Shown here: positions 34,738-43,518 of the stretch, piece by piece | How positions within the stretch are numbered: the first letter of the stretch is position 1 | How the letters are laid out: each line of letters starts with the position of its first letter | Source: a bacterium | GTDB lineage: Bacteria; Planctomycetota; UBA1135; UBA2386 | Assembly (NCBI GenBank): GCA_024743115.1 | Contig: JANSXC010000018.1 | Coordinates: forward strand, 62,001-126,000 | Direction of reading: 5' to 3' | DNA length: 64,000 nt | Made by a program: the position numbers and the translations under genes | The notes under the pieces: generated by a model | The model's database searches: none | Told to the model about the DNA's origin: nothing | What the model saw: only the letters and a program-made list of their open reading frames with translations

Positions 34738-35454
34738 ATGCCCTCGCTCGTCGAAGTGACGCGCGCGGTGCTGCCCGAACTCGCGGCGCTCGAGTTCGGG
34801 GAGCCCGTCGCGTGCGTCTACAACCCGCTGGATCACGCCTGGGAGCTGCATCATCAGTTCCTCCAGCGCTTCGGCCGCGGGCGCAAGGAGTTCGTGCTCG
34901 TCGGCATGAACCCGGGGCCGTTCGGCATGGTGCAGACCGGCGTGCCGTTCGGCGAGGTCGAGGCCGTACGCAGCTGGCTCGGGATCCGCGGCGAGGTGCA
35001 GCAGCCAGCGGCCGTGCATGAAAAGCGCCCGGTCGAGGGCCTCGCATGCCGGCGCAGTGAGGTCAGTGGGCGGCGACTCTGGGGCTGGGCCGCGGCCCGG
35101 TTCGTGACGCCGGCGCGGTTCTTCCGCCGGTTCTACGTCCACAATTACTGCCCGCTCGCGTTCGTCAGCGAAACCGGCGCGAACCTGACGCCTGACAAGC
35201 TCAAGAAGGTCGACACCAAGCCATTGTTCGCGATCTGCGACGGCTTGCTGCGGCGCGTGATCGAAACCGTGCAGCCACGCATGGTGATCGGCGTCGGTGC
35301 GTTCGCGGAGCAGCGCGCGCGAAGAGTGCTCGCGGACCACGGCGTCGAGTTTGGCCGGATTCCCCATCCGAGTCCGGCGAGCCCGGCGGCCAATCGGGGC
35401 TGGGAGCCGCTGGCCGATGCGGCGTTCGCGGACCTCGGAATCGAACTGGGCTGA
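34738..35454 (+). CDS. SMUG1-type uracil-DNA glycosylase
   Basis: The 238-residue product carries the clear SMUG1 signature. The first motif is GMNPGPFGMVQTGVPFGEV (about residues 56-74), essentially the sequence known from animal SMUG1, and the second is HPSPASPAANRGW near residue 210. A connecting segment (FFRRFYVHNYCPLAFVSETG) also fits the fold. SMUG1 removes uracil, 5-hydroxymethyluracil and similar bases from single- and double-stranded DNA. The gene lies 10 bases after the CoA-binding protein and shares its transcript. SMUG-type enzymes are rare in bacteria but known in a few lineages, so a horizontal origin is possible. Confidence 0.9.
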   Translation: MPSLVEVTRAVLPELAALEFGEPVACVYNPLDHAWELHHQFLQRFGRGRKEFVLVGMNPGPFGMVQTGVPFGEVEAVRSWLGIRGEVQQPAAVHEKRPVEGLACRRSEVSGRRLWGWAAARFVTPARFFRRFYVHNYCPLAFVSETGANLTPDKLKKVDTKPLFAICDGLLRRVIETVQPRMVIGVGAFAEQRARRVLADHGVEFGRIPHPSPASPAANRGWEPLADAAFADLGIELG

Positions 35455-35486
35455 CTTCGAACGCGGCTGCGTCGAACGGCGGGCGA

Positions 35487-36113
35487 CTACTGGAAGCAGG
35501 CCGGCGGCCGACGCAGGCGGCCGAGGTGCTTCTGCAGCGAGCCGAACAGGCGCTTTCTGGCCCGCATGATGCGGATCGCGACCGTGCCGGTCGGCAGGCC
35601 GAGGCGCTGGCCGGCTTCCTGGTAGGGCACGCCTTGCTTGACGCAGAGTTCGAACACTTCGCGGTAGTGATCAGGCAGCTCGGCGACTGCGCCGTGGAAC
35701 GCGGTCATGAACTCCTCGACCTCGAGCGCCCGGTCGTCGCTCCGATCCGCGATCGTCGCGAGCAGATCGACTTCTTCGTAGTCGCCCGTGTGCAGCGTGC
35801 TCGCGGGCCGTGGCAGCCGCTTCTGCGAACGCAGCGCCGACAGTGCCTGGTTGCGCGCGATCTCGAACAGCCACGCCCGGAAGTTGGTGCCGGGGCGGTA
35901 GAGCTCGTTCTTGACCAGAAGCTTCTCGAACACGTCCTGGGTCACGTCCTGCGCCAGATGCTGGTCGCGAACCATGCCGCGGACGAAGTGCTCGATGCGC
36001 TTGCCGTAGCGACGCTCGAGCGCGGTCAGCGCGTGTTCGTGGTCGCCGCTCTGCAACGCAACGACCAGTTCCTCGTCCGTGGGTTCGGGGATCGTGCGGT
36101 CGAGCGTCGTCAT
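35487..36113 (-). CDS. ECF RNA polymerase sigma factor
   Basis: The 208-residue product has region 2 (VRDQHLAQDVTQDVFEKLLV, then GTNFRAWLFEIARNQALSAL) and region 4 (LPDHYREVFELCVKQGVPYQ, then EAGQRLGLPTGTVAIRIMRA). The FRAWLFEIARNQAL segment is typical of the Rhodopirellula/Verrucomicrobium group of sigma-70-like factors. The start is the ATG at 36113. No anti-sigma gene is adjacent on either side. A sigma-54-like site lies just upstream, which would place this ECF gene under RpoN control; this is an inference. It faces the SMUG gene stop across 32 bases. Confidence 0.9.
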   Translation of the reverse strand: MTTLDRTIPEPTDEELVVALQSGDHEHALTALERRYGKRIEHFVRGMVRDQHLAQDVTQDVFEKLLVKNELYRPGTNFRAWLFEIARNQALSALRSQKRLPRPASTLHTGDYEEVDLLATIADRSDDRALEVEEFMTAFHGAVAELPDHYREVFELCVKQGVPYQEAGQRLGLPTGTVAIRIMRARKRLFGSLQKHLGRLRRPPACFQ

Positions 36114-36125
36114 GTTTGCGTCACT

Positions 36126-36141
36126 TTCAAGGAGCGTGCCA
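36126..36141 (-). promoter_or_regulatory. Sigma-54-like -24/-12 element, variant TTGA
   Basis: On the minus strand TGGCACG (36141-36135), four bases, then TTGAA (36130-36126) matches the sigma-54 consensus except for A at the -12 C. The start of transcription would fall near 36115, two bases before the ATG at 36113. An inverted repeat CTGCGC/GCGCAG (36154-36159 with 36166-36171) lies just upstream. The same TTGA variant occurs at 24018-24033. Confidence 0.4.
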
Positions 36142-36329
36142 AGCACTGGCTTTCTGCGCACTAGGGCGCAGACCCAGTTGGAATGCGGGTTCCAGCGGGG
36201 TGGGCAGCCCGGCGTAGGGGGCTGGTGCCTCAGGATTGCGGCAGTAGCTGCCGCCAACCGCGGGCGCATTGGCGGATGCCGTGCGCGGTCGACCGCGCAT
36301 CAGTGGCGGTCGGCCGGAGAAAGGGAGGG

Positions 36330-37298
36330 TCAGGCCGGGAACAGCTCGGCGCCGCCGGCGAGCGCGGCGTCGAGCAGGGCGAGGTTCTGGCCGAGGCGCG
36401 GGTCCTCGTCGCCGTGCACGAGGAAGCTCCAGTGCAGGCGGCGGAGCGCCAGGTAGGCGATCGCGCTGCGCATGCCCCATTCCGTTCGGATGCGATCGCC
36501 GCCGACCGCCGAGCCGAACCAGCGCGCGAGCAGCTGGCGTTTCCACTCGGGGTGGCGATCGCTGTGGATCCAGAACCAGGCGAAGTCGTGATCGCGATTG
36601 CCGATGCCGAGATTCTCGAAGTCGACGAGATGTGGCTCGCCGTCGGCGGTCACGACGATGTTGTCCTCGAGGAACTCACCGTGCACCAGTACGTGATCCC
36701 GCGACTCCGTCCAGCGTAGGGCCTCGGCGAAGAAGCTCTGCACGGAACGCCAGCGTGATTCGCCAATGACGAGCAGGACCGAGTCGTACATCGTGCGGAC
36801 GCGTTCGAGATACGCTACCGGGTCCCAGTGCGCGACCGGGAAGCCGCGGCGGCCGACGAGTCGGTCGGTCGGCACGGCCGCGAGCTTGCCGAGCAGCGCC
36901 ATCACATGGTCCTGACCGACGACCTCCTCCTTGGGGCCCACGGCAGCGGGCAGCAGCTCGAGCAACAGCCACGCCGGCGGCTCGCCCGGGCCGATCGCGA
37001 CCGTGCGCGGCGCCGGCACTTCGCGGCGGTTGGGATCGACGCTGTCGAGCAGGCGATAGAAGCCGGTCTCGCGCCACGCGTAGTCGTTCGGTCGTACGCC
37101 CGCCGGCAGCACTTCGCCTTCGGCGTGGGGCAGGTAGTGCTTGAGCACGAACGAGTTGCCGGCAGCGTTCTTGCCGACGAGCAGCAGCGAGGTGCGGCGG
37201 CACTCCGCGAGCGCGCGCGGCGGCTCGATCTCCTCGAGCTGGAAATCGGCCAGGACCTGGCGGGCGGCCGCAAGCTGCGCGTCGGTAGGTGGATTCAC
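36330..37298 (-). CDS. Aminoglycoside phosphotransferase (APH)-like kinase
   Basis: The 322-residue product has an APH-type kinase fold. The catalytic region HVLVHGEFLEDNIVV (about residues 200-214) corresponds to the HGDLHPGNVL box, with Glu in place of the usual Asp. The metal-binding segment is HLVDFENLGIGNRDHDFAWF. The N-lobe lysine candidate is NSFVLKHYLPHAEG. The substrate is not known; such kinases phosphorylate small alcohols or choline rather than antibiotics in most cases. It starts at a GTG (37298), divergent from the DUF4388 gene at 37424. Confidence 0.75.
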   Translation of the reverse strand: MNPPTDAQLAAARQVLADFQLEEIEPPRALAECRRTSLLLVGKNAAGNSFVLKHYLPHAEGEVLPAGVRPNDYAWRETGFYRLLDSVDPNRREVPAPRTVAIGPGEPPAWLLLELLPAAVGPKEEVVGQDHVMALLGKLAAVPTDRLVGRRGFPVAHWDPVAYLERVRTMYDSVLLVIGESRWRSVQSFFAEALRWTESRDHVLVHGEFLEDNIVVTADGEPHLVDFENLGIGNRDHDFAWFWIHSDRHPEWKRQLLARWFGSAVGGDRIRTEWGMRSAIAYLALRRLHWSFLVHGDEDPRLGQNLALLDAALAGGAELFPA

Positions 37299-37423
37299 AG
37301 ACTCCTAGGCATATCCCCGGGTGGAATCCGGCGCCAGCAGCCCCGGTGTCATCGGATCTTTCGCCCCGATCTGGCGTTGCGTCAAGGCCGGAGCCGTGGG
37401 TGGCCGAGAAGACGTCATACCCC

Positions 37424-38830
37424 ATGTCTGACGTCGACAAGCAGACCACCGCCGCAAACGAGGCTCCTGGTGAAGGCCTCCAATCCGCGGTGACCGACCT
37501 GATCTCGGGCCTCGTCAACAAGGACGAGGAGGTCTACGAGTCCGAGTTCGTTCACCTCGTGGCCCGGGTCGGGGAACTCGTGGATCGCAAGCTGCGCATG
37601 GAGGGCACGAAGACCGACACGCGCGACTTCCTCGGTGAACTGCTGTTCACACGGCTTCGCCGCGGCATGCACCTGTTCTTGAAGAGCGAGGACGACGTCG
37701 ACGCGACGCGGGCGGCCGAGTGGGTGATGGGGGCACTGTTCTCGGTCACGACGCTCCACGAGTTTGCGCGGGCGTTCGACAAGGCATTGCTCGGCGCGAG
37801 GTCCGGTACCACCGACTTCAACTTCGCGGGCCGCACCGACTTCATCTCCGTCGAGGAGGTGATGCAGATGCTGTCGTCCGGCAAACGCGTCGGTTGCCTG
37901 AGTCTCGAGAAGGACGACAACCGGCTCGATATCTACCTCAAGGACGGCCGGATCTTCTTCCTCGACCCGCATCATCTGATTCGGCGCGTGATGCCGGGTA
38001 GCGATTCGATGCAGCATCGCGAACTCAGCGAGGCGCAGGTCACGGCCGCGGAGGCCGAGCGCAACAAGACTGGGGTGCCGGCGCTGCTTTCTCTGGCCGA
38101 GCAGGACGCGTTCCACGATCTGGATCGGCTCACGATCCTGCGGCAGTTCGGCAAGGAAGTGCTCTTCGACTTCATGCGGTCGAGTGAGCCCTATGCGTTC
38201 TACTACCGCAAGCTCGAGGAGTTGCCCGAGTTCGCGGTCGAGAACGATCTGCGTCTCGGCGTCACGTCGCTGTTGCTCGAAGGCAGCAAGCAGCTCGACG
38301 ACTGGCTGCAGATGCTCGAGGTGATCCCCGACCCCGACATGCCGCTCGAACCGAAGGCGGACATGTTCGCGCGCATGAGCGACATCGCGCTCGGCGTGCT
38401 CGAGCTCAAACTGATCTCACAGATCAACGGCGACACGACGCCAAGGGCTCTCGTCCCGATGCTCGGTTTGCCGCTATTCGACATCTACATGCTGCTGATC
38501 AAGCTCAGCAAGGACGGCGTGATCGCCGTGCCGGGCGGGCAGGCGGCGATCGATTCGATGTCGCTCAGTGTCGAGGAGTCGATGCAGGAGGCGTTCGCGG
38601 CGCTCGACGCCAACGACGACGACAGCCAGCGCCAGAGTGCGATCGATCGCGTGTTCGGTGACGAGGAGTCCGGCGAGGATTCGGGCATCGGTGACTCCGG
38701 CTCGGCCGCGAGCGCGCTCGACGCGGTGCTCGGTGGCGAATCGCTCGAGCCGAAGGCGAGCAAGGACGCGGAAGGGGCGGGCGATCTGGATCAGGATCTG
38801 CTGTCGATCCTGCGGCGCAGCAAGGACTGA
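37424..38830 (+). CDS. DUF4388 (PATAN-like) domain regulatory protein
   Basis: The 468-residue product contains a DUF4388 domain at about residues 140-245. It starts with FISVEEVMQMLSSGKRVGCL and continues SLEKDDNRLDIYLKDGRIFF. Proteins with this domain occur in motility and gliding control. A second, more divergent unit follows, with LTILRQFGKEVLFDFM and RLGVTSLLLEGSKQLDDWLQ. The C-terminal 100 residues are acidic and serine-rich (ANDDDSQRQSAIDRVFGDEE) and probably disordered. The ATG at 37424 is chosen over the longer frame. The gene faces the phosphonate permease across only 6 bases between stops. No receiver domain is visible. Confidence 0.75.
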   Translation: MSDVDKQTTAANEAPGEGLQSAVTDLISGLVNKDEEVYESEFVHLVARVGELVDRKLRMEGTKTDTRDFLGELLFTRLRRGMHLFLKSEDDVDATRAAEWVMGALFSVTTLHEFARAFDKALLGARSGTTDFNFAGRTDFISVEEVMQMLSSGKRVGCLSLEKDDNRLDIYLKDGRIFFLDPHHLIRRVMPGSDSMQHRELSEAQVTAAEAERNKTGVPALLSLAEQDAFHDLDRLTILRQFGKEVLFDFMRSSEPYAFYYRKLEELPEFAVENDLRLGVTSLLLEGSKQLDDWLQMLEVIPDPDMPLEPKADMFARMSDIALGVLELKLISQINGDTTPRALVPMLGLPLFDIYMLLIKLSKDGVIAVPGGQAAIDSMSLSVEESMQEAFAALDANDDDSQRQSAIDRVFGDEESGEDSGIGDSGSAASALDAVLGGESLEPKASKDAEGAGDLDQDLLSILRRSKD

Positions 38831-38836
38831 CTGCTC

Positions 38837-40528
38837 TCAGCACCTCAGTCGGCGGAGCTGCAACCAGCGCGACAGCCGATCGATGCCGACGGTCAGCAGC
38901 ACCATCGCCCAGAGGAACGAGCTCGCGGTCGAATACTCCCGCCAGTCGAGGTTGAAGTCGAACATGTGGCCGAGCCCGCCGGCGCCGACGATGCCGAGTG
39001 CGATGCCGGCGCGGACGTTGACCTCGAACTGGAAGAATGCGTAGGTGCGCCAGTCGGGCAGGGCTCGCGGCAGTGCGCCGTAGAGGAAGATGCCCGGGCG
39101 CCGGGCGTGACTCACCTTCTCGAGTGCGGTGTAGGGCACGTTGTCGAGCGTCTCGGTAAAGACGCGCTGCAGAACGCCGGTCGAGTGCAGGGCGACGGCG
39201 GCGACGCACGGGGTCACGCCAATCTGGAAGAACACGCCGAGCACCACGACCCACGCGACCTCGGGGACGCCACGCATCACGAGCGCGATCCCCTTCGTTC
39301 CGAGCAGCGTGAGCCATCGGAGCGTGCGCGCGGCCGGCCCCAGGCGTTCGCCCGTGAAGCGGAATGCGTCGAGCTGGAACGCCACCGATCCCGGGTAGGC
39401 GAGCGCGCTGGCGAGCAGGGTCGCGGCGATGGTTGCGATGACACCGATCGCGAGCGGTACGGTGGCATGGCGAACCACCGACCAGAGTGTGTCGAGGCCG
39501 AGGTCTGGGATCGCCAGGCCGGTGGTGAAGTCGGCGAGAAACTGCCACTCGACCCGCCGTAGCTCGGTCGCGGCGTTCGACAGCTGACTCCAGAGCACGA
39601 CGATGGCGCCGACGATCATGGCGACGACCGCGACCCCGAGCACGCCGCGGCGCCGGGCGACGGCCTGGCGCGACCCGCCGGCCGCTTGGTGTGGATGATT
39701 GGGGTCGACGCGCAGCTGGCGGCGCGCGAAGTTGGCGCCGAGGTCGGTGAGCGTCGTGAGCAGCAACAGGCCGAACAGGATCGTTACGACGCCGTCCCAG
39801 CGGCTATCGGTGTAGTGGTCCCAGAGCGCGGTCCCCAGGCCACCGCCACCGACCACGCCGATCACCGAGGCGTTCCGCACGGCGCACTCGAACCGCATCA
39901 GCACGAACGACTGCATCGCGCGCGCGGCGAGCGGCTGGATGCCGTAGAGGAAAACGGTGAGCCGCGAGGCGCCCGTGGAACGCAGGGCCTGGTAGCGCTG
40001 CGGGTCGATGTTGTCCCACTGCTCGCTGAGGACCTTGCCGTAGATGCCCGCCACGCTGAGCGCGAGCGCGAGCACGCCGGTCGTCGCGTTGATGCCCGTG
40101 AGCGGCACGAGCACGATTGCCCAGAGGAAGTCCGGAACGCCGCGCAGCGCATCGAGCACGAACCGGCAGACTTCGAGCACGACCCGACGCAGGGCGCCAC
40201 CGGCCCCGCTGCGCTGCTCCTCGCCCAGCACGATGCAGCGGGCCGCGAGCAGGGCGAGCGGATAGGCCAGCAGCAGGCCGAGCGCGGTCCCGAGCACCGC
40301 GACCGCGAGCGTCTCGAGCATCAGGCTCAGAACGTTGCCGACCATCTCGCCGCTCAGGTCCGGTGCGCCGAACGCGGCGAGGTAGTTGCCGAGCCGGCTC
40401 CACGCGGCGAGGAACGCATCGGCACTCGTGAACACCGACAGGTTCCACGGCAGTGCCAGCGCGCTCAATGTCGCGAGGCCGAGCAGCACGAGCAGCAGGC
40501 GGCGCAGGTCGGTCGGGCGCTTCGGCAC
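38837..40528 (-). CDS. phnE: Phosphonate-type ABC transporter permease, two PhnE domains fused
   Basis: The 563-residue product is twice the length of PhnE (about 270) and contains two copies of the permease fold. The first half has WAIVLVPLTGINATTGVLAL and ALSVAGIYGKVLSEQWDNID. The second has GIALVMRGVPEVAWVVVLGV and SHARRPGIFLYGALPRALPD. Each copy has several membrane helices and an EAA-like cytoplasmic loop. In the usual transporter two PhnE copies form a homodimer, so here one chain supplies both. It starts at a GTG (40528). Upstream on the same strand are the ATPase and binding protein, giving the order phnD-phnC-phnE. No carbon-phosphorus lyase or phosphonatase gene is present in the window, so phosphate, phosphite or phosphonate uptake are all possible. 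Confidence 0.85.
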   Translation of the reverse strand: MPKRPTDLRRLLLVLLGLATLSALALPWNLSVFTSADAFLAAWSRLGNYLAAFGAPDLSGEMVGNVLSLMLETLAVAVLGTALGLLLAYPLALLAARCIVLGEEQRSGAGGALRRVVLEVCRFVLDALRGVPDFLWAIVLVPLTGINATTGVLALALSVAGIYGKVLSEQWDNIDPQRYQALRSTGASRLTVFLYGIQPLAARAMQSFVLMRFECAVRNASVIGVVGGGGLGTALWDHYTDSRWDGVVTILFGLLLLTTLTDLGANFARRQLRVDPNHPHQAAGGSRQAVARRRGVLGVAVVAMIVGAIVVLWSQLSNAATELRRVEWQFLADFTTGLAIPDLGLDTLWSVVRHATVPLAIGVIATIAATLLASALAYPGSVAFQLDAFRFTGERLGPAARTLRWLTLLGTKGIALVMRGVPEVAWVVVLGVFFQIGVTPCVAAVALHSTGVLQRVFTETLDNVPYTALEKVSHARRPGIFLYGALPRALPDWRTYAFFQFEVNVRAGIALGIVGAGGLGHMFDFNLDWREYSTASSFLWAMVLLTVGIDRLSRWLQLRRLRC

Positions 40529-40572
40529 GTTCTCGTCGTTGGAGTGGTGGTGGACGTGCGGCGGCGTCGGGA

Positions 40573-41400
40573 TCAGAGCTCGAGGTCGTCGAGCTCGAGT
40601 GTGCGGTACTCGGCGCCGTAGACCGCGGCGAGATCTTCGCGCCGCAGTTCGGTCGGCGCGCCGTCGAACGCGATGCGGCCGGCGCGCAGTGCCACGACGC
40701 GGTCGAAACCTTCGCGTAACAGATCGAGCGAGTGCAGGCTGACGACCGTCGTCGCGCCCTCGGCCACGATTTCGAGCAGCAGGCGGACGACCTCGCGGCC
40801 GAGGCGGATGTCGAGCGCGCTGACGGGTTCGTCGGCGAGCAGCAGTCGCGGCTCGAGCAGCAGCAGTCTGGCGATCGCGACTCGCTGCTGTTCGCCGCCC
40901 GAGAGTTCACCGGGCATCGCCCAGAGTCGGTCGCCGAGCTCGACGCGTTGCAACGCCGCGTGCGCCGCATCGAGGTCGCGCGGTCGCAGCAGCGACCACA
41001 GCGATTGCAGTGTCGACCAACGCCCGAGGCGCCCCATCAGCACGTTGTGCGCGATGCGCAGGCCGGGCACGAGATTGTCCTGCTGATGCAGGAAGCCGAT
41101 CTGTCGACGCAGCTCCTGCAGTGCGCGGCCGCGCAGGGTGGCGGGGTCGCGGTCGAGCACGCGCAAGGTGCCCGTGGTCGGCCAGATCAACCCTGCGATG
41201 AGGCGCAACAGCGTCGTCTTGCCCGAACCCGACGGGCCGATCAACGCGACGCGTTGGCCGGTGGGGATCGTGAGGTCGAGGTCCGCGAGCGGCGTGGCAT
41301 CGTCGACGGCGAACGTGACGCCCAAGAGTTCGATCGCGGCGGCTCCGACGCCGCACCCGGTCGTTCCGCTGTTGGGTCCGGTCGGCGCCGGTGCCGTCAT
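40573..41400 (-). CDS. phnC: Phosphonate-type ABC transporter ATP-binding protein
   Basis: The 275-residue product is a canonical ABC ATPase. Walker A is GPSGSGKTT near residue 58, the Q-loop is LQELRRQIGFLHQQDNLVPG, the signature is LSGGEQQRVAIARLLLLEP near 162, and Walker B is RLLLADEPVSALD. Phn-family details such as LGREVVRLLLEIVAEGATTV support the assignment to PhnC over other families. It starts at an ATG (41400) and ends 44 bases before the permease start. It couples ATP hydrolysis to uptake of a phosphonate-like substrate brought by the binding protein. Confidence 0.9.
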   Translation of the reverse strand: MTAPAPTGPNSGTTGCGVGAAAIELLGVTFAVDDATPLADLDLTIPTGQRVALIGPSGSGKTTLLRLIAGLIWPTTGTLRVLDRDPATLRGRALQELRRQIGFLHQQDNLVPGLRIAHNVLMGRLGRWSTLQSLWSLLRPRDLDAAHAALQRVELGDRLWAMPGELSGGEQQRVAIARLLLLEPRLLLADEPVSALDIRLGREVVRLLLEIVAEGATTVVSLHSLDLLREGFDRVVALRAGRIAFDGAPTELRREDLAAVYGAEYRTLELDDLEL

Positions 41401-41425
41401 GATTGGAAGCCCCGCACGGCGAGCG

Positions 41426-42337
41426 TTACTTGAGGAAGCCCTTCGGCAACGAGTCGCGCACCTGCCGGATGCTGTCCCATTGCGAGTTCTCCGCGGCGAG
41501 GAAGCGTTCTTTCACCCCCCATGCATCGAGGATGGCACGGTCGTCCGCGTTGTCAGGGTCGAGTTCGAGGAACGTCGCCGTGATGCGGCCGAGCAGCTCT
41601 TTGCCGATGCGGTCGTGGCCGACCCAGGCGTAGTCGACGTACGGCGGCGTGGTGTGGATCACGGGTGCTTTGCTCTTGGTCGCCGCGTCGGCCTTCTCCC
41701 AGTGACCGTAGTTGAGCGCGCCGACGTCGACCTCGCCGCTCACGACCGCCTCGAGCGTTGCGCCGTGGCTGCCGGACTCGCGGTAGCCTGCTACCTTGAA
41801 CGCCTGATCCGGATCGATGCCTGCCTGGGTCAGGAAGTGGCGCGGCATGAGGTGGCCCGACGTCGAGTTCTTGTCGCCGAACGTGAACGTCAGGTCCCTG
41901 GCCTTCGACTTCAGATCGGCGAGATCCGTGAGCGGGCCGATGCGACCCGCGGCGATCACGTCTGCATTGGCGATGAAGTAGGTCTTGAACGCGAGGTCGA
42001 CGTCGCGCGTCGCGAGCACGCGCACGTGACCCTTGCCCGCGTCGATTGCGTCGACGGTCGTTTTGCCGCCGAGCCAGACGAAGTCGATCTTGTTGCTGAT
42101 GAGGTTGTTGACCGCGCCCGTGTAGTCGTTGGCCCGCAGGTATTTGACCGGCATGCCGAGCTTCTGCGTCAGGCGCTCTGCGAGCGTTGCCGCGTTCTTG
42201 TCGGTCTCGGTCTTGTGGAAGTCGGGCAGCACGGAGAAGCGCAGCTCCCGCGGTGCGGCTTCCGAAGTGCACGAAGGAAGGCAGGCGAAGAGGGTGAGGA
42301 GCGCGGCTGCCGCACTGAAGATCGTGGACTTGGGCAT
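41426..42337 (-). CDS. phnD: Phosphate/phosphonate ABC transporter substrate-binding lipoprotein
   Basis: The 303-residue product starts with a lipoprotein signal (LLTLFACLPSCTSEA), so the mature protein is probably lipid-anchored at its cysteine. The PhnD/PtxB-type fold is shown by RELRFSVLPDFHKTE, NKIDFVWLGGKTTVDAIDAG, FTFGDKNSTSGHLMPRHFL (the family's phosphonate-binding S/T-S-G stretch) and ESGSHGATLEAVVSGEVDVG. It would bind phosphonate, phosphite or phosphate in the periplasm. The gene is first in the phnDCE operon. A perfect TTGACA lies upstream, overlapping the stop of the glycosyltransferase gene. Confidence 0.85.
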   Translation of the reverse strand: MPKSTIFSAAAALLTLFACLPSCTSEAAPRELRFSVLPDFHKTETDKNAATLAERLTQKLGMPVKYLRANDYTGAVNNLISNKIDFVWLGGKTTVDAIDAGKGHVRVLATRDVDLAFKTYFIANADVIAAGRIGPLTDLADLKSKARDLTFTFGDKNSTSGHLMPRHFLTQAGIDPDQAFKVAGYRESGSHGATLEAVVSGEVDVGALNYGHWEKADAATKSKAPVIHTTPPYVDYAWVGHDRIGKELLGRITATFLELDPDNADDRAILDAWGVKERFLAAENSQWDSIRQVRDSLPKGFLK

Positions 42338-42369
42338 CGTGGGGTCGGCCGCAGTCGCGGCGTCCGCCC

Positions 42370-42399
42370 AGCAGAGCGAGTCGCGCCGCGCGCTGTCAA
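42370..42399 (-). promoter_or_regulatory. -35-like TTGACA upstream of phnD
   Basis: TTGACA (42399-42394, minus strand) is a perfect -35 consensus. With an 18-base spacer the -10 would be TCTGCT (42375-42370), only three of six matches, so the promoter is weak or regulated. It overlaps the stop codon of the upstream glycosyltransferase gene. Confidence 0.25.
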
Positions 42400-43505
42400 G
42401 CGATGGCGGCCGTTGCGGCGACTTTCCGATACACGTCCGCGTGTTGCGCCGCGCAGCGCGCCCACGAGAACTCCGCGGCGCGCGCCCGGCCGCGTTCGCG
42501 CAGGTCGGTCGTGAGCGCAGCGTCGTCGACGATGGTCGTGAGTGCAGAGGTCACGGCGGCGGCGCTGAGGTCATCGAGCCGCACGGCGGCGTCGCCGCAG
42601 AGTTCGGGCAACGAGCTGACGTTCGCGATCACGGTGGGTACGCCCGCGGCCAGCGCGTCGGCGACCGCGAACCCGAAGCCTTCATAGGCGGATGGCGAGA
42701 CGAACGCGCCGGCCTCGGCGTAGACCGTCGCGAGGTCGGTCGCGGACAGGTGGGGCAGCCACAGCGCCGTGTCGTCGCGTTCGATCTCGGCGACGGCCGA
42801 GTCGGCGAGCCAGCCCTTCCGGCCGACGATGACCGCGCGATGCGGGTGGCCGCGGCGCCGCAGTTCGCGCACGCCGGCGATCACGAGGTCGACGTTCTTA
42901 CGGGCCTGGATCGTGCCGACGTGGAGCACGTAGTGCTGCGGCAGGCGCAGCCGCGCGCGCACTTCGTTGCGGGCCTCCGGCGCGATCGTCGGGGCCGGGT
43001 CGATGCCATGAGGCACGACGGCCAGGCGATCCTGGCACTGGGAGAAATAGCGCCGCACGTCGGTGGCCGTCGCCTCGGACGGCACGATCACGCCGGCCGC
43101 GCGTCGTGCCGCGTCACGCGTCGCTCGTCGCAGGAACCAGCGGGAAGCGAAGCCGAACGTCTCGGGTCTCGTGTAGTAGGCGAGGTCGTGCACGGTCACG
43201 ACCGCGGGGACTGCGAGTCGGCGCGGCAGCGCGTTCTTGGTGTCGTGGTAGACGTCGGGTCGCAGCCGCCGCAGCTCACGCGGCACCGCGAGGTGTTGCC
43301 AACGCAGCCGATCGAAGCCGCCGCGCATCGGCACGTGAACGATATCGGCGTTCGTATGCTCGAAGTGCGCCGGCGCGTCCGTCAGCACCGTCACCCGCAG
43401 CTCCGATTGCGCGTCGAGCGCTGTCACGAGGCGTCGGCCGTACGTGGCCGGGCCGCCCGTGGTGCCGCTGAGCACGGCGATCGCGACGTGAATGGGAGTG
43501 GCCAT
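42396..43505 (-). CDS. GT4-family glycosyltransferase
   Basis: The 369-residue product is a GT-B fold glycosyltransferase of the GT4 type. The N-terminal domain has LSGTTGGPATYGRRLVTALD and YHDTKNALPRRLAVPAVVTV. The C-terminal domain has HYVLHVGTIQARKNVDLVIA and the donor-binding motif ESYGFG-like SPSAYEGFGFAVADALAAG. It would build an envelope or secreted polysaccharide from a nucleotide sugar. It starts 13 bases after the stop of the kinase/methyltransferase fusion on the same strand, so both may act on the same glycolipid. The start at 43505 is preferred over the longer open frame. Confidence 0.85.
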   Translation of the reverse strand: MATPIHVAIAVLSGTTGGPATYGRRLVTALDAQSELRVTVLTDAPAHFEHTNADIVHVPMRGGFDRLRWQHLAVPRELRRLRPDVYHDTKNALPRRLAVPAVVTVHDLAYYTRPETFGFASRWFLRRATRDAARRAAGVIVPSEATATDVRRYFSQCQDRLAVVPHGIDPAPTIAPEARNEVRARLRLPQHYVLHVGTIQARKNVDLVIAGVRELRRRGHPHRAVIVGRKGWLADSAVAEIERDDTALWLPHLSATDLATVYAEAGAFVSPSAYEGFGFAVADALAAGVPTVIANVSSLPELCGDAAVRLDDLSAAAVTSALTTIVDDAALTTDLRERGRARAAEFSWARCAAQHADVYRKVAATAAIA

Positions 43506-43518
43506 CGGCGGAGGTGGG

